A stretch of DNA of 64,000 bases from positions 1 to 64,000 of the forward strand of contig JACPDR010000046.1 in the NCBI GenBank assembly GCA_016183935.1, given 5' to 3'. The notes beneath the pieces are model-generated. The model searched no databases. It saw only the letters and a program-made list of their open reading frames with translations, and had not been told where the DNA came from. Shown piece by piece: positions 17,925-26,276 of the stretch. The position numbers were made by a program, and so were the translations under genes. The stretch's first letter is position 1. Each line of letters opens with the position of its first letter. This DNA comes from Caulobacterales bacterium. GTDB lineage: Bacteria; Pseudomonadota; Alphaproteobacteria; Caulobacterales; Caulobacteraceae.

Positions 17925-19534
17925 CCGCCCAACTGACCTTTCACGGCGCCGCGGAATGCGTCACCGGCTCCTGCATGCTGCTGGAGGCGGCCGACAAACG
18001 CCTTCTCATCGATTGCGGCATGTTCCAGGGCCCCAAGACCCTGAAGGCGCTCAACTACGAGCCGTTCCCCTTCGACGTCGGCTCGATAGACGCGGTGCTC
18101 CTGACGCACGCCCACATCGACCACTCGGGGTTGCTGCCGAAGCTGGCGCGCGCCGGCTATCGCGGACCGGTGTTCGCCACGCGCGCCACCCGGGATCTCT
18201 GCGAGGTCATGCTGGCGGACTCCGCGAGCATCCAGGAGAGCGAAGTCCGACACCTGAACCGGCGCAACGCGCAGCGGGGCCTGAAGCCGGTCGAGCCGAT
18301 CTATTCGGGCGCCGATGTCGATCGCATCCTCAGACTGTTCGAGACGGTCAAGTTCGGCGAGCCCACGCCGGTCGCCGGCGCCGTCCAGGCGACCTTCTGG
18401 CCGGCCGGGCACCTTCTCGGCGCGGCGTCGATCGAGGTCAGGGCAGGCGAGGGCGAGGACGCCGTCGCCATCCTCTTCTCGGGCGATCTGGGCACCGGCC
18501 GCCAGCCCTTGCTGCCTATCCCCGACGGGCCGGCCGGGATCGACCATGTGGTTCTCGAGTGCACCTACGGCGACCGGGAGCGGATCGACCTCGAACCGGC
18601 GGCCCGCAGGCTGGCGCTGGCCGACGAGCTCCGGGCGGCGAAGGCCGCCGGAGGACCGCTGCTTCTCCCGACCTTCGCCGTCGGCCGGGCGCAGGAACTG
18701 ATTCTGGATCTGCTCGCCATCATGGACGCCGAGCCGTCGCTGGCCGGGGATATCTTCCTCGACTCGCCGCTGGCCATAGAGGCGACGGAGGTCTTCCTTC
18801 GCCGGGGATGGAACCCGGACGCGGGTGAGAACCCGTTCGAACTGCTCCGTCACGCCAGCCGCCTGCACCACCTCCAGCGACCGCAGGAGAGCGACGGGCT
18901 CGAACGCCTGAGAGGCTGGCATGTGATCCTGGCCGGCAGCGGCATGTGCGACGCCGGGCGCATCCGCCGCCATCTCAAGCGGCTGCTGTGGCGCAAGGAG
19001 GTCACGGTTCTGATCACCGGCTTCCAGGCCGCGGGGACGCTGGGCCGACTCCTGGTCGAGGGCCGCTCGCTCGTCCGGATACAGGGCGAGGACGTCCGGG
19101 TCGGAGCGCGCATCCGCCATCTCGACTGCTATTCCGGCCATGCCGACGCCACCGATCTAGTCAACTGGCTCCGGGCCAGGAGTCCCGTGGCGGGCGCCGT
19201 CCTGCTCGATCATGGCGAACCGGAACCCATAGCGACGCTCGCCGGAAGGCTGAAGGGTTCGGGCTACACCCCCGTGGCGGCTCAACTGGATCAGACCTAC
19301 GTCCTCACCCGCACCTCGGTCGAGCAGATCGGGCGGCGGCCGGCCCGGCTGGCGCCGGGACAGGCGACGCGACCGGACTGGCACAACGACCGGGCGGCCT
19401 TGCTCGTGGCTCTGAACGAGACCCTTCAGGGACGGGCCAGCGACGCGGAGCGGGCGGCGCTGATCGCCCGGCTCGCCGCGGCCCTGGCGCGCGCCGACGA
19501 GAAGGGCGATCGTCCACCTGAATCCGACTCCTGA
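17921..19534 (+). CDS. Beta-CASP metallo-beta-lactamase-fold nuclease
   Basis: A 537-residue enzyme. Zinc site: THAHIDHSG at residues 62-70; further ligands in FWPAGHLLGAASIEV and FSGDLGTG; the beta-CASP part holds TYGDR, PTFAVGRAQELI and LAGSGMCDAGRI, and the C-terminal His motif is in YSGHADATDLVNWL. These are the elements of CPSF/RNase J-like exo- or endoribonucleases of the YsH type. In the operon with two usp genes it probably degrades or processes RNA during energy stress. The last 70 residues are an Arg/Ala-rich helical extension. Confidence 0.9.
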   Translation: MTAQLTFHGAAECVTGSCMLLEAADKRLLIDCGMFQGPKTLKALNYEPFPFDVGSIDAVLLTHAHIDHSGLLPKLARAGYRGPVFATRATRDLCEVMLADSASIQESEVRHLNRRNAQRGLKPVEPIYSGADVDRILRLFETVKFGEPTPVAGAVQATFWPAGHLLGAASIEVRAGEGEDAVAILFSGDLGTGRQPLLPIPDGPAGIDHVVLECTYGDRERIDLEPAARRLALADELRAAKAAGGPLLLPTFAVGRAQELILDLLAIMDAEPSLAGDIFLDSPLAIEATEVFLRRGWNPDAGENPFELLRHASRLHHLQRPQESDGLERLRGWHVILAGSGMCDAGRIRRHLKRLLWRKEVTVLITGFQAAGTLGRLLVEGRSLVRIQGEDVRVGARIRHLDCYSGHADATDLVNWLRARSPVAGAVLLDHGEPEPIATLAGRLKGSGYTPVAAQLDQTYVLTRTSVEQIGRRPARLAPGQATRPDWHNDRAALLVALNETLQGRASDAERAALIARLAAALARADEKGDRPPESDS

Positions 19535-19587
19535 AGGGTCCGGACGCCGGCGTCGTTGACCTCTGCTCGGCGGACCGACGCCGGCGA

Positions 19588-20205
19588 TCAGACAGGCTCG
19601 CTCCAGACGCCCGGACAGACCAGTTCGAAGCGCGAGCCGGCGCCGTCCACAGTTGACGTGATCGCCCCTCCGACCTGAGCCGCCAGCCTGGAGACCAGGG
19701 ACAGGCCAAATCCGGGCGACCAGTCGCCGTCGCGAGCGCCGACGCCGTCGTCGGACACGATCAACCGGGCGCCGTCCGGGGTCGGCGCCAGCGTCACCTC
19801 GACCGACCCCGCCCGATCCGCCAACCCGTGTTCGAGGGCGTTGCCGACCCATTCCGCGGTGATCATGGCCAGGGCCGACGCGACCCTGGATGGGGTCCAG
19901 AGAGGATGAATGTCCACGCGGATCTCCGCGTCCCGATCGACCGTGTCGAGCTCGGCCACATCCCGACAGATGTCGCCCAGCAGATCGTCGAGCCGGACCA
20001 GGTCGCCGAGCCCTTCCTGCAGGCGCTGATGCAGCCGCATGATCGCACGAACCCGTCGGCCGGCTTCACTGAGAATCGTCGCGGCCTGGGGCGGAGCGCC
20101 GCGGCTCTCCATGCTCAGAAGGCTCGCGACGGACTGAAGGCTGTTGCCGATCTGATGATGGGCGGCCTGAATGGCGTCCAGGCCTGCGATCTCCGTGTAG
20201 CGCAT
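19588..20205 (-). CDS. Stand-alone sensor histidine kinase (HisKA_2/HWE-like)
   Basis: A 205-residue protein with only the two transmitter parts. The phosphoacceptor is His17 in HHQIGNSLQSVASLL, matching the HisKA_2 pattern H-R-x-x-N-x-L. The HATPase_c domain has the N-box EWVGNALEHGL, G1 VSDDGVGARDG and G2 GFGLSLVSRLAAQVGG. There is no sensory or membrane domain, so its input must come from another protein. The FixK-type box at 20257 lies 51 bases upstream. The partner regulator is not adjacent. Confidence 0.85.
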   Translation of the reverse strand: MRYTEIAGLDAIQAAHHQIGNSLQSVASLLSMESRGAPPQAATILSEAGRRVRAIMRLHQRLQEGLGDLVRLDDLLGDICRDVAELDTVDRDAEIRVDIHPLWTPSRVASALAMITAEWVGNALEHGLADRAGSVEVTLAPTPDGARLIVSDDGVGARDGDWSPGFGLSLVSRLAAQVGGAITSTVDGAGSRFELVCPGVWSEPV

Positions 20206-20256
20206 GGGCGTCTCTCCTCCGATGGGGGGACGCTAGACGGATGAGTGGACCGAACC

Positions 20257-20270
20257 TTGATCCAGGTCAG
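20257..20270 (-). promoter_or_regulatory. Degenerate FixK/FNR box upstream of the histidine kinase
   Basis: TTGATCCAGGTCAG has one mismatch in the right half (final A to G). It lies 51 bases before the kinase start and eight bases from a second box on the other side, as expected for two divergent promoters. Confidence 0.5.
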
Positions 20271-20277
20271 ATCGGGC

Positions 20278-20291
20278 TTGAGCCAGATCAA
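20278..20291 (+). promoter_or_regulatory. FixK/FNR box upstream of flavodoxin-fold oxidoreductase
   Basis: TTGAGCCAGATCAA fits TTGA-N6-TCAA and lies 33 bases before the start codon at 20325. Confidence 0.65.
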
Positions 20292-20324
20292 CGCGCGCAG
20301 ACGCGAACGGGCGATGATCGGCGC

Positions 20325-20945
20325 ATGAACGCTTCAGCTCCCCGCATCGCCGTCATCGCCGCGCACCCCCGGCTGCGCAGCTTCACCATGACCATGGCGA
20401 ACGCCTTCGCCGACTCGGCCCGGGACGCCGGAGCCGAGGTCGCGGTTCGCGACCTCTACCGACTGCGGTTCGATCCCCGCCTCAGAGCCGAAGAGATGCC
20501 GGATCACCTGGGGGCGGCCGTCCGTCCCGACGTGGTCCGGGAGCATGAGGTCATCGCCAGCGCCACGCTCTTCGCCTTCTTCTATCCGCTGTGGTTCAAC
20601 GCGACGCCGGCGATGATGAAGGGCTATGTCGATCGGGTCTTCGGCATGGGCTTCGGCTACACCGCCCGCAAGCACGGAGGCAACCAGCCCATGCTGGGCG
20701 GCCGCAAGATGGTCACCTTCACCTCGTCGGGCGCACCGCAGGACTGGGTCGAGCGGAGCGGGGCCTGGGCTTCGATGCAGTCGCATTTCGACGAGCATTT
20801 CGCGGCCATGACCGGGATGGAGATCATCGGCCATCACAACGTCGGCGGCGTCGGCGGCGGACTGAGAAAAGACGTGCTCGAGCGTCACCGGGCCGATGTC
20901 GCCGACCGGGCCCGCAGGATCGTCCGGCTGTATCGGCCCGACTGA
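20325..20945 (+). CDS. Flavodoxin-fold NAD(P)H oxidoreductase
   Basis: A 206-residue protein of the NAD(P)H:quinone oxidoreductase/flavodoxin-2 family: IAVIAAHPRLRSFTMTMANAF binds the FMN phosphate, FAFFYPLWFNATPAMMKGYVDRVF and VTFTSSGAPQDWVERSGA complete the flavin site. It is related in fold to the protein at 12783 but is only distantly similar. It is expected to reduce quinones or electrophiles with two electrons. Start 20325 is chosen by the FixK-box spacing and the conserved N-terminus. Confidence 0.86.
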   Translation: MNASAPRIAVIAAHPRLRSFTMTMANAFADSARDAGAEVAVRDLYRLRFDPRLRAEEMPDHLGAAVRPDVVREHEVIASATLFAFFYPLWFNATPAMMKGYVDRVFGMGFGYTARKHGGNQPMLGGRKMVTFTSSGAPQDWVERSGAWASMQSHFDEHFAAMTGMEIIGHHNVGGVGGGLRKDVLERHRADVADRARRIVRLYRPD

Positions 20946-20948
20946 CTC

Positions 20949-21716
20949 TCATCGGGCGGTGTAGCCGCCGTCGATGACGAGCTCCGAACCCGTGACGAAC
21001 CTGGCTTCGTCGCAAGCGAGGTAGACCGCCCCCCAGGCGATATCGTCGGGCTCGCCCATGTGGCCCAGCGGGTGGAGCGCGGCGGCGGCTTTCTTTCCGG
21101 CCTCGAGATCGCCCTGGCCCGACAGGTGGCCCTCGACCATCGGCGTCCAGATGAAGCCGGGATGGATGGAGTTCACCCGGATGCGATCGGGCGCGTACAG
21201 CAGCGCGTCCGTCTTGGTCATCAGGCGAACCGCGCCCTTGGAGGCGTGATAGGGCGGCACGTCCGGGCCGCCGACGAGGCCGTAGATCGACGAGAGGTTG
21301 ATGATCGATCCGCCGCCGGCCCTCTTCAGGTGGGGGATGGCGTGCTTGGTGCAGAAGAACACCCCCTTTACGTTGATCGCCTGGACCCAGTCCCACTCGG
21401 CTTCGGAGATCTCGTGGGTGGGCTTGTTGACGCCGGCGACGCCCGCGTTGTTGACCAGCACGTCCAGACGCCCGAACCGCTCGACGACGGCGTCGATGAC
21501 CCGTTGCACGGCCCGCTCGTCGGAGACGTCGCAGCGCCAGTAGGCGGCCGTCCGGCCAGTGGCGGCCAACTCGGCGGCGAACGCTTCACCCTCGGAATCG
21601 CGGACGTCCAGCAGGGCGACGGACGCGCCCTCGTCGGACATGCGCAGCGCGGCGGCGCGGCCGAGGCCGACGGCCGCGCCCGTGATCACCGCGACCTTGT
21701 CCTGTAACCGGTTCAT
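20949..21716 (-). CDS. SDR-family oxidoreductase
   Basis: A 255-residue short-chain dehydrogenase. The NAD(P)-binding motif is TGAAVGLGRAAAL, followed by NNAGVAG; the catalytic set is Ser in NLSSIYGLV and Tyr-x-x-x-Lys in YHASKGA. Asp in LLDVRD after beta-2 points to NAD rather than NADP. The substrate is unknown. It is the second gene of a pair with the lipoprotein gene (four-base gap), under the FixK box at 22330. Confidence 0.88.
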   Translation of the reverse strand: MNRLQDKVAVITGAAVGLGRAAALRMSDEGASVALLDVRDSEGEAFAAELAATGRTAAYWRCDVSDERAVQRVIDAVVERFGRLDVLVNNAGVAGVNKPTHEISEAEWDWVQAINVKGVFFCTKHAIPHLKRAGGGSIINLSSIYGLVGGPDVPPYHASKGAVRLMTKTDALLYAPDRIRVNSIHPGFIWTPMVEGHLSGQGDLEAGKKAAAALHPLGHMGEPDDIAWGAVYLACDEARFVTGSELVIDGGYTAR

Positions 21717-21720
21717 GGTC

Positions 21721-22278
21721 CTACTCCAGACGAACGATGGTGGATTGAAGGGTCCGCGCGACGCCCGAGGCGTCGTAGGCCTGGGGATCGGCGGGCCTGG
21801 GGCCCCGGCCCATGACGATCTCGGCCATGGCCTCGTACGCCGTGACCTTCGAAACCTCGGCCGGCGGCGGAACCGCCGACTCCCGCGGCCAGGTCCGCCA
21901 GACCCCGCCGCGGGTCACGCGCCAGTGCGGCGACCAGTACGGATCCCAGGTGGGGGAGGGCGGCCTGACGGACAGGGTGTCGTGCGCTTCGGTGTCGCGG
22001 GATACGGCGACGAACCAGTCATAGCCTTCGGCGAGCGTGAGCTCCGCGGCCCGATAGAGCATGTAGGTCTCCACCGTTTCGCGGGAGGTGACGATGTTGC
22101 CCTCGAACACCACGCGCCAGCGGCCTGGTTCGAGACGGACCTCCCGATAGCCATCCGCGGCGACGCCGGACCGGACGCCGACGGGCCGGTAGGGCGTCGG
22201 CGCCGTCGAGCAACCCGCAAGCGCCGACGTGGCGATCAGAAGGGCGGCGGCGATGGACAACGGACGAGCGGTTCGCAT
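21721..22278 (-). CDS. CC0125/CC1285-family lipoprotein
   Basis: A 185-residue exported lipoprotein: signal with lipobox ALAGCS (Cys about residue 23), then TPYRPVGVRSGVAADGYREV, the typical start of a lipoprotein family seen in Caulobacterales. The middle (YMLYRAAELTLAEGYDWFVAV) is also typical of that family and of DUF4136-like folds. The function is unknown. A FixK-type box lies 51 bases upstream, so this envelope protein appears to be oxygen-regulated. Confidence 0.82.
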   Translation of the reverse strand: MRTARPLSIAAALLIATSALAGCSTAPTPYRPVGVRSGVAADGYREVRLEPGRWRVVFEGNIVTSRETVETYMLYRAAELTLAEGYDWFVAVSRDTEAHDTLSVRPPSPTWDPYWSPHWRVTRGGVWRTWPRESAVPPPAEVSKVTAYEAMAEIVMGRGPRPADPQAYDASGVARTLQSTIVRLE

Positions 22279-22329
22279 CAGATATCTCCAGATTGCGATC
22301 CACGATCCTCCGGATCGGCCGGGACCTCC

Positions 22330-22343
22330 TTGAGCGAGGTCAA
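22330..22343 (-). promoter_or_regulatory. FixK/FNR box upstream of the lipoprotein gene
   Basis: TTGAGCGAGGTCAA fits TTGA-N6-TCAA and lies 51 bases before the start at 22278. It overlaps the last codon of the receiver-domain gene. Confidence 0.62.
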
Positions 22344-22717
22344 ACGACGGTCAGGCGATGGATTTCGGTGAAGAGCTCTTCGCCGAGCAGGGGCTTTTCG
22401 ACGATGGGCGCGCCGGCGTCCGCCGCCCGTTTGCGGAAGGCGGCCGTCGGGTTCGTCGTCATGAGGACCGCCGGCGTCCGGACCCCGCGGGCGCGCAGCT
22501 CGCGAAGCAGGTCGAGCCCACGTCCGTCGGGAAGATCCTGTTCGATGACCAGGCAGGCGAACCCCTGATCGGTCGCGTGCAGGGCCGCCTCGGCCGAGAC
22601 GCACCGGCGCGCCTCGTAACCGCGCGTGTCGGCCATGAAGGCAAGGGCGCGCAGGACATCGGGATCGCCATCGACGAACAGGAGGGCGGCGCGACAGGGC
22701 GGGTCGGATCGGGGCAC
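22340..22717 (-). CDS. Atypical single-domain response regulator
   Basis: A 125-residue receiver domain without an output domain. The phosphoacceptor position, aligned with Asp52 of the neighbouring FixJ, is Glu59 (CLVIEQDLPDG), and the second Mg-binding Asp of the N-terminal acidic pair is Gly17 (FVDGDPD). The conserved Thr87 (VLMTT) and Lys108 (VEKPL) are kept. It is therefore probably not phosphorylated in the normal way and may act in a fixed, active-like state. It lies upstream of a FixK-type box and next to fixJ, so it may feed back on FixL/FixJ signalling, as FixT-like and SDRR proteins do elsewhere. Confidence 0.8.
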   Translation of the reverse strand: MPRSDPPCRAALLFVDGDPDVLRALAFMADTRGYEARRCVSAEAALHATDQGFACLVIEQDLPDGRGLDLLRELRARGVRTPAVLMTTNPTAAFRKRAADAGAPIVEKPLLGEELFTEIHRLTVV

Positions 22718-22785
22718 CGAAGCTTCCGGCAGGGGCGTCGGCCAGCGCCGACGATCCTGGATGCCCGGTCCCGCGAGCGAGCGCC

Positions 22786-22799
22786 TTGATTCAGGTCAC
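22786..22799 (-). promoter_or_regulatory. Degenerate FixK/FNR box upstream of the receiver gene
   Basis: TTGATTCAGGTCAC matches except for the last base. It lies 68 bases before the start at 22717 and overlaps the end of fixJ. Confidence 0.5.
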
Positions 22800-23395
22800 A
22801 GACCGGCGGCCAGGGCGATCCGCATCAGTTCCGCGATGTTCCTGGCGCCGGTCTTCGACATCAGGTTGGCGCGATAGATCTCCACGGTGCGGGGGCTGAT
22901 CTCGAGATCGTAGGCGATCTGCTTGTTGAGCTTGCCCTGGATCACGCCGGCCAGCACGTCGCGCTCCCTGGGCGACAGCTCGGCGAGGCGACCTTCGGCC
23001 GCCTGCCGCGCCGCGCCCGAAACGCCTTCGGCGCCGACCCGCTCGAGCGCGCCCCGGATCGCGGCGAGCAGCACGTCGTCGCTGAAGGGTTTCTCTATGA
23101 AGTCGACCGCTCCAGCCTTCATCGCCTCGACCGCGAGCGCGATGTCGCCGTGGCCGGTCATCACGATCACGGGGGCGTCGACCCCCCTGTCCTTCAGCTC
23201 GCGAACCAGCTCCAGCCCGCTGAGGCCGGGCATCCGGACGTCGGTGAGGATGCAGCCGGGCTCGATCGCGGACGACTCCAGGAACGCGTTCGCGGAATCA
23301 TAGAAGCGCGCGGGAACGCCGTTCACGTCGAGCAGGAAGGCCAGAGCCCGCCGCAGACCGTCGTCGTCGTCGATGACATGAACCAATTCAATCAC
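22796..23395 (-). CDS. fixJ: FixJ response regulator
   Basis: A 199-residue two-domain regulator. The receiver has the acidic pair HVIDDDD, phosphoacceptor Asp52 in CILTDVRMPGLSG, Thr in VIVMTGHGD and Lys in FIEKPFSDD. The output is a LuxR-type helix-turn-helix (LSPRERDVLAGVIQGKLNKQIAYDLEISPRTVEIYRAN, cited in part). Phospho-FixJ activates fixK in related bacteria. Its start overlaps the fixL stop by eight bases. Confidence 0.93.
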   Translation of the reverse strand: MIELVHVIDDDDGLRRALAFLLDVNGVPARFYDSANAFLESSAIEPGCILTDVRMPGLSGLELVRELKDRGVDAPVIVMTGHGDIALAVEAMKAGAVDFIEKPFSDDVLLAAIRGALERVGAEGVSGAARQAAEGRLAELSPRERDVLAGVIQGKLNKQIAYDLEISPRTVEIYRANLMSKTGARNIAELMRIALAAGL

Positions 23396-24905
23396 GGGCG
23401 CCCTCTTCGTCAGCGCGCGGCAAGGTGAAGGAGAAGACCGCGCCGCCGCCTATATTATCCTCCGCCCAGATGCGTCCGCCATGAGCGTCGATGATGGTGC
23501 GGCAGATTGACAGGCCGACGCCCATGCCGTCTGCCTTGCTCGTCACGAACGGCTGGAACAGTCGGTCGCGCACGGTCGGGTCCAGTCCGGGCCCGCTGTC
23601 GGTCACGCTGATCCGGATGGTCCGTGCATCCTCGCTCCGCACCACGATCTCCAGCTCGCGGCGCGGTGCGTCCGCCATCGCGTCGATGGCGTTGCGGATC
23701 AGATTCAGGGCGACCTGCTGAATCTGGATCTTGTCGACGATCACGGGTCCGGCGGCGCGTTCCAGGCGGAGATCAACCCGGATGTCGCGGTCCTTGACCC
23801 CGACCAGGGCCAGGGCGCTGGCTTCCTCCATGAGTTTGGCCGGGTCTTCCAGCGTGTGTTCGGTCTCCCCCTTTGCGACGAATTCCCTCAGGCGCTTGAT
23901 GATGTCGCCGGCCCGAAGCGCCTGGCCGGCGGCCAGGTCGAGGGCGGTCTTCAGCTTCGGGAGGTCGGGTCGCTCCGCCGCCAGAAGGGTCACCGACCCC
24001 TTCATGTAACTGGCGATCGCCGACAGCGGCTGGTTCAATTCATGCGCCAGCGAGGACGCCATCTCTCCCATCGCGGTCAACCGCGACACATGGACCAGCT
24101 CCGCCTGGAGATCCTGCATGCGACGCTCCTGGGCGCGGCGCTCGGTCAGATCGCGAACGAAGCCGGTGAAGAACCGTCCGTCGCCGGCCCGGGCCTCGCC
24201 CACCGCCAGCTCCATGGGGAAGGTCGAGCCGTCCTTGCGCTGGCCCACGACGATCCGGCCGATGCCGATGATCCGGCGCTCGCCGGTCTGGAGGTATCGG
24301 GAAATGTAGCGATCATGCTCGGACCTGTAGGGCTCCGGCATCAGAAGGCTGACGTTGCGTCCGATCGCCTCCTCGGGGCTCCAGCCGAACAGCCTGATCG
24401 CGGCGGCGCTGAAGGACTGCATGATCCCGCGCTCGTCGATGACGATCATGGCTTCCGGGACGGTGTCGAGGATCGACTGCATCTGGTTCTGGCGGTTCGC
24501 CACTTCGCGGGTGTTCCGCCACAGGCGTTCACCGGCCAGGGCGATGAGGGGACCCAGGATGGCGAAGGCGGCGGCGTCGATGAGATTGGCGGGGGTCGAC
24601 CACAGGGCGTCCCCCAGCACTATGAACACGCTGACGCCCAGGCAGAGCGCGGTGGCGAGCAGCCCCGGTCCTCCGCCTCCGAACGCCGCCGCCAACAGCA
24701 CGACGGGGACGTAGATGACGAAGAAGCTGCGGTCCTGGAACAGGCCGTCCAGCGACATCCGGGTCGTCGCCGCCACGATGACGCCGATCACGGCCGCCGC
24801 GTAACCGCGGCGGCGGGACCTCGTCAGTACGGCGGAACGAAGATGCACGGGCCCCTCGGGTTTCGCCGCGAGGGGCGACTCTGCCGGGAGCCTAGCACGA
24901 ACCAC
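23388..24905 (-). CDS. fixL: FixL oxygen-sensing histidine kinase
   Basis: A 505-residue kinase from a GTG at 24905. Order: a DUF4118-like region with about four membrane segments (residues 35-125), one haem PAS domain (about 140-255), a dimerisation/phosphoacceptor helix with His288 in SLAHELNQPLSAIASY, and HATPase_c (NLIRNAIDAMAD, VTDSGPGLDP, GMGVGLSICRTIIDAHGG). The proximal haem histidine is His197 in EHDRYISRY and the oxygen-sensing arginine is Arg217 in IIGIGR, both placed as in Bradyrhizobium FixL (His200/Arg220). It should be active without bound oxygen. The gene sits between fixK and fixJ. Confidence 0.93.
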   Translation of the reverse strand: MVRARLPAESPLAAKPEGPVHLRSAVLTRSRRRGYAAAVIGVIVAATTRMSLDGLFQDRSFFVIYVPVVLLAAAFGGGGPGLLATALCLGVSVFIVLGDALWSTPANLIDAAAFAILGPLIALAGERLWRNTREVANRQNQMQSILDTVPEAMIVIDERGIMQSFSAAAIRLFGWSPEEAIGRNVSLLMPEPYRSEHDRYISRYLQTGERRIIGIGRIVVGQRKDGSTFPMELAVGEARAGDGRFFTGFVRDLTERRAQERRMQDLQAELVHVSRLTAMGEMASSLAHELNQPLSAIASYMKGSVTLLAAERPDLPKLKTALDLAAGQALRAGDIIKRLREFVAKGETEHTLEDPAKLMEEASALALVGVKDRDIRVDLRLERAAGPVIVDKIQIQQVALNLIRNAIDAMADAPRRELEIVVRSEDARTIRISVTDSGPGLDPTVRDRLFQPFVTSKADGMGVGLSICRTIIDAHGGRIWAEDNIGGGAVFSFTLPRADEEGARD

Positions 24906-24918
24906 GCCGCGGACAGCT

Positions 24919-25557
24919 TCAGGCCGCGGCCATCTCCGTCAGTCCGCCGCGCCGGCGGATGCGGTATTTGCGCGCGCCGATGAACTCCACGAACCCTTCG
25001 GCCTGCAGACGGCCCAGCATGCGCGAGATCGTTTCGATGGTCAGGCCCAGATAGTCGGCCATGTCCTGCCGGCTCATCGGCAGGGCGACGATCTCGCCCC
25101 GGAAGCGGTCGGCGATGTCGAGCAGGAAGCGGGCGACCTTTTCGCAGGCCGTGGCGCGCCCCAGCAGCAGCATGTGAGACTGCGTCCGCTGCAGTTCGCT
25201 GGCGGTGGCGGCCCAGATCATCCGGTCGACCCGCCCCGTGTCGTAGGCCGTGGAGCCCGAGCGCCGGATGGCGAGCACCTCGCAAGGGCCCAGGGCCTCG
25301 GCGGAGAAGCGATGGGCGGGGCCCATCTCCACGCCGAGAACGTCGCCTTCGTAGTAGAAGTCGCCGATCTGCCGGCGGCCGTCGGCCAGCAGGTGGCTGG
25401 TCCGGACGGCGCCGCCGACCACGCGGTAGATCAGGTCGGCGTCCTCGTCCTGGGCGTAGATCTCTTCCCCTTGCCGAAAGGTCAGCCGCGCCGCGCCGGC
25501 CCATTCGTCAACGCTGACGGCGTTGCTCGGCGTCGTCGAATAAAGGGCCTGGGTCAT
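24919..25557 (-). CDS. fixK: FixK-type Crp/Fnr regulator
   Basis: A 212-residue regulator: cyclic-nucleotide-binding-like beta-roll (about 25-125), dimer helix, and helix-turn-helix with MSRQDMADYLGLTIETISRML, whose E-T-I-S-R recognition helix reads TTGA half-sites as in FNR/FixK. There is no N-terminal cysteine cluster, so it is not an Fe-S sensor and must depend on FixLJ for oxygen control. It is first in the fixK-fixL-fixJ order (13-base gap to fixL). It is the natural candidate to bind the many TTGA-N6-TCAA boxes in this window. Confidence 0.9.
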   Translation of the reverse strand: MTQALYSTTPSNAVSVDEWAGAARLTFRQGEEIYAQDEDADLIYRVVGGAVRTSHLLADGRRQIGDFYYEGDVLGVEMGPAHRFSAEALGPCEVLAIRRSGSTAYDTGRVDRMIWAATASELQRTQSHMLLLGRATACEKVARFLLDIADRFRGEIVALPMSRQDMADYLGLTIETISRMLGRLQAEGFVEFIGARKYRIRRRGGLTEMAAA

Positions 25558-25747
25558 GTCCGCCTCCGAAATCGATGGTGAAGGCGTAAGCGAGGAGGGC
25601 GGGCGGTTTTAGTCAGGACCGGTCCCTAGGCGGCGGCCCCTAAGGGTCGATACGGAGGCGTCTTGAATGCGGAAGGGCCGCCGGTGTTGAGATACGCCCG
25701 CCTGGCGGACATCCGGATCCGCTGAGACGGTTCCGCTCTTGTCGGTC

Positions 25748-25761
25748 TTGCGCCAGATCAA
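25748..25761 (+). promoter_or_regulatory. FixK-type box upstream of host-attachment-family gene
   Basis: TTGCGCCAGATCAA fits TTG(A/C)-N6-(T/G)CAA and lies 68 bases before the start at 25830. Confidence 0.6.
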
Positions 25762-25829
25762 GGCGCTGCGGGCGGGGGCGACGTTGTGTGGGGCCGCGGC
25801 AAGCGCCGCGCCTGCATGGGAGACCCTTC

Positions 25830-26276
25830 ATGGATCTTTACGGCTCAAGTCTTGTTCTGGTGGCCGACGGCGGTCGGGCGCGCCTGTTCGAGGAGCGCCG
25901 CCGTGGCGGGCCGCTGATCGAGATCACCCAGCAGCTCGGCGACCTCGCCGCCCATGGCCCGCGCCGGCCGGGTTTCCGGGGGCGGGCCCATAGCAGGGCC
26001 TGGCGCGCGTCTCATGCCGCAGGCGACCCGAACCCGACCGACGTGCGCGAGGGGGCCTTCGTCGGGCGGCTGGCCGCCAGACTCGCCGAGATCGCCGGTC
26101 GTGGAGACTACGATGGCGTGGTCCTGTTCGCGTCGCCGCGCGCTCTGGGAGAGCTCCGTCGGTCGCTGCCACCCGCTGTCCACATTGCCGAAACCGACCC
26201 CCATGATCGGGTTTCGCTGGGCGTACAGGCGCTTCGAACGGCGCTCCACGACCTGCGCCTGCGCACCGTCCGTTGA
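25830..26276 (+). CDS. Host-attachment-family protein
   Basis: A 148-residue soluble protein. The first strand and loop (SLVLVADGGRARLFEERRRG), the NPTDVREGAFVGRLAARLAEIA helix and VVLFASPRALGELRRSLPP are typical of the family named after the Agrobacterium host-attachment protein, which has an RNase-H/eRF1-like fold. It is often found beside usp and low-oxygen genes, and its function is not known. A FixK-type box lies 68 bases upstream. Confidence 0.8.
   Translation: MDLYGSSLVLVADGGRARLFEERRRGGPLIEITQQLGDLAAHGPRRPGFRGRAHSRAWRASHAAGDPNPTDVREGAFVGRLAARLAEIAGRGDYDGVVLFASPRALGELRRSLPPAVHIAETDPHDRVSLGVQALRTALHDLRLRTVR

Noticed and set aside
24219-24330. The first impression that FixL lacks its haem ligand because the residue before IIGIGR is Arg.
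   Set aside because: The proximal ligand is the earlier His197 in EHDRYISRY; the residue before IIGIGR matches His214 of the Bradyrhizobium protein, which is not the ligand.
24919-25557. Calling this regulator an oxygen-sensing FNR.
   Set aside because: The N-terminal cysteine cluster for an Fe-S centre is missing, and it lies beside fixLJ; FixK fits better.
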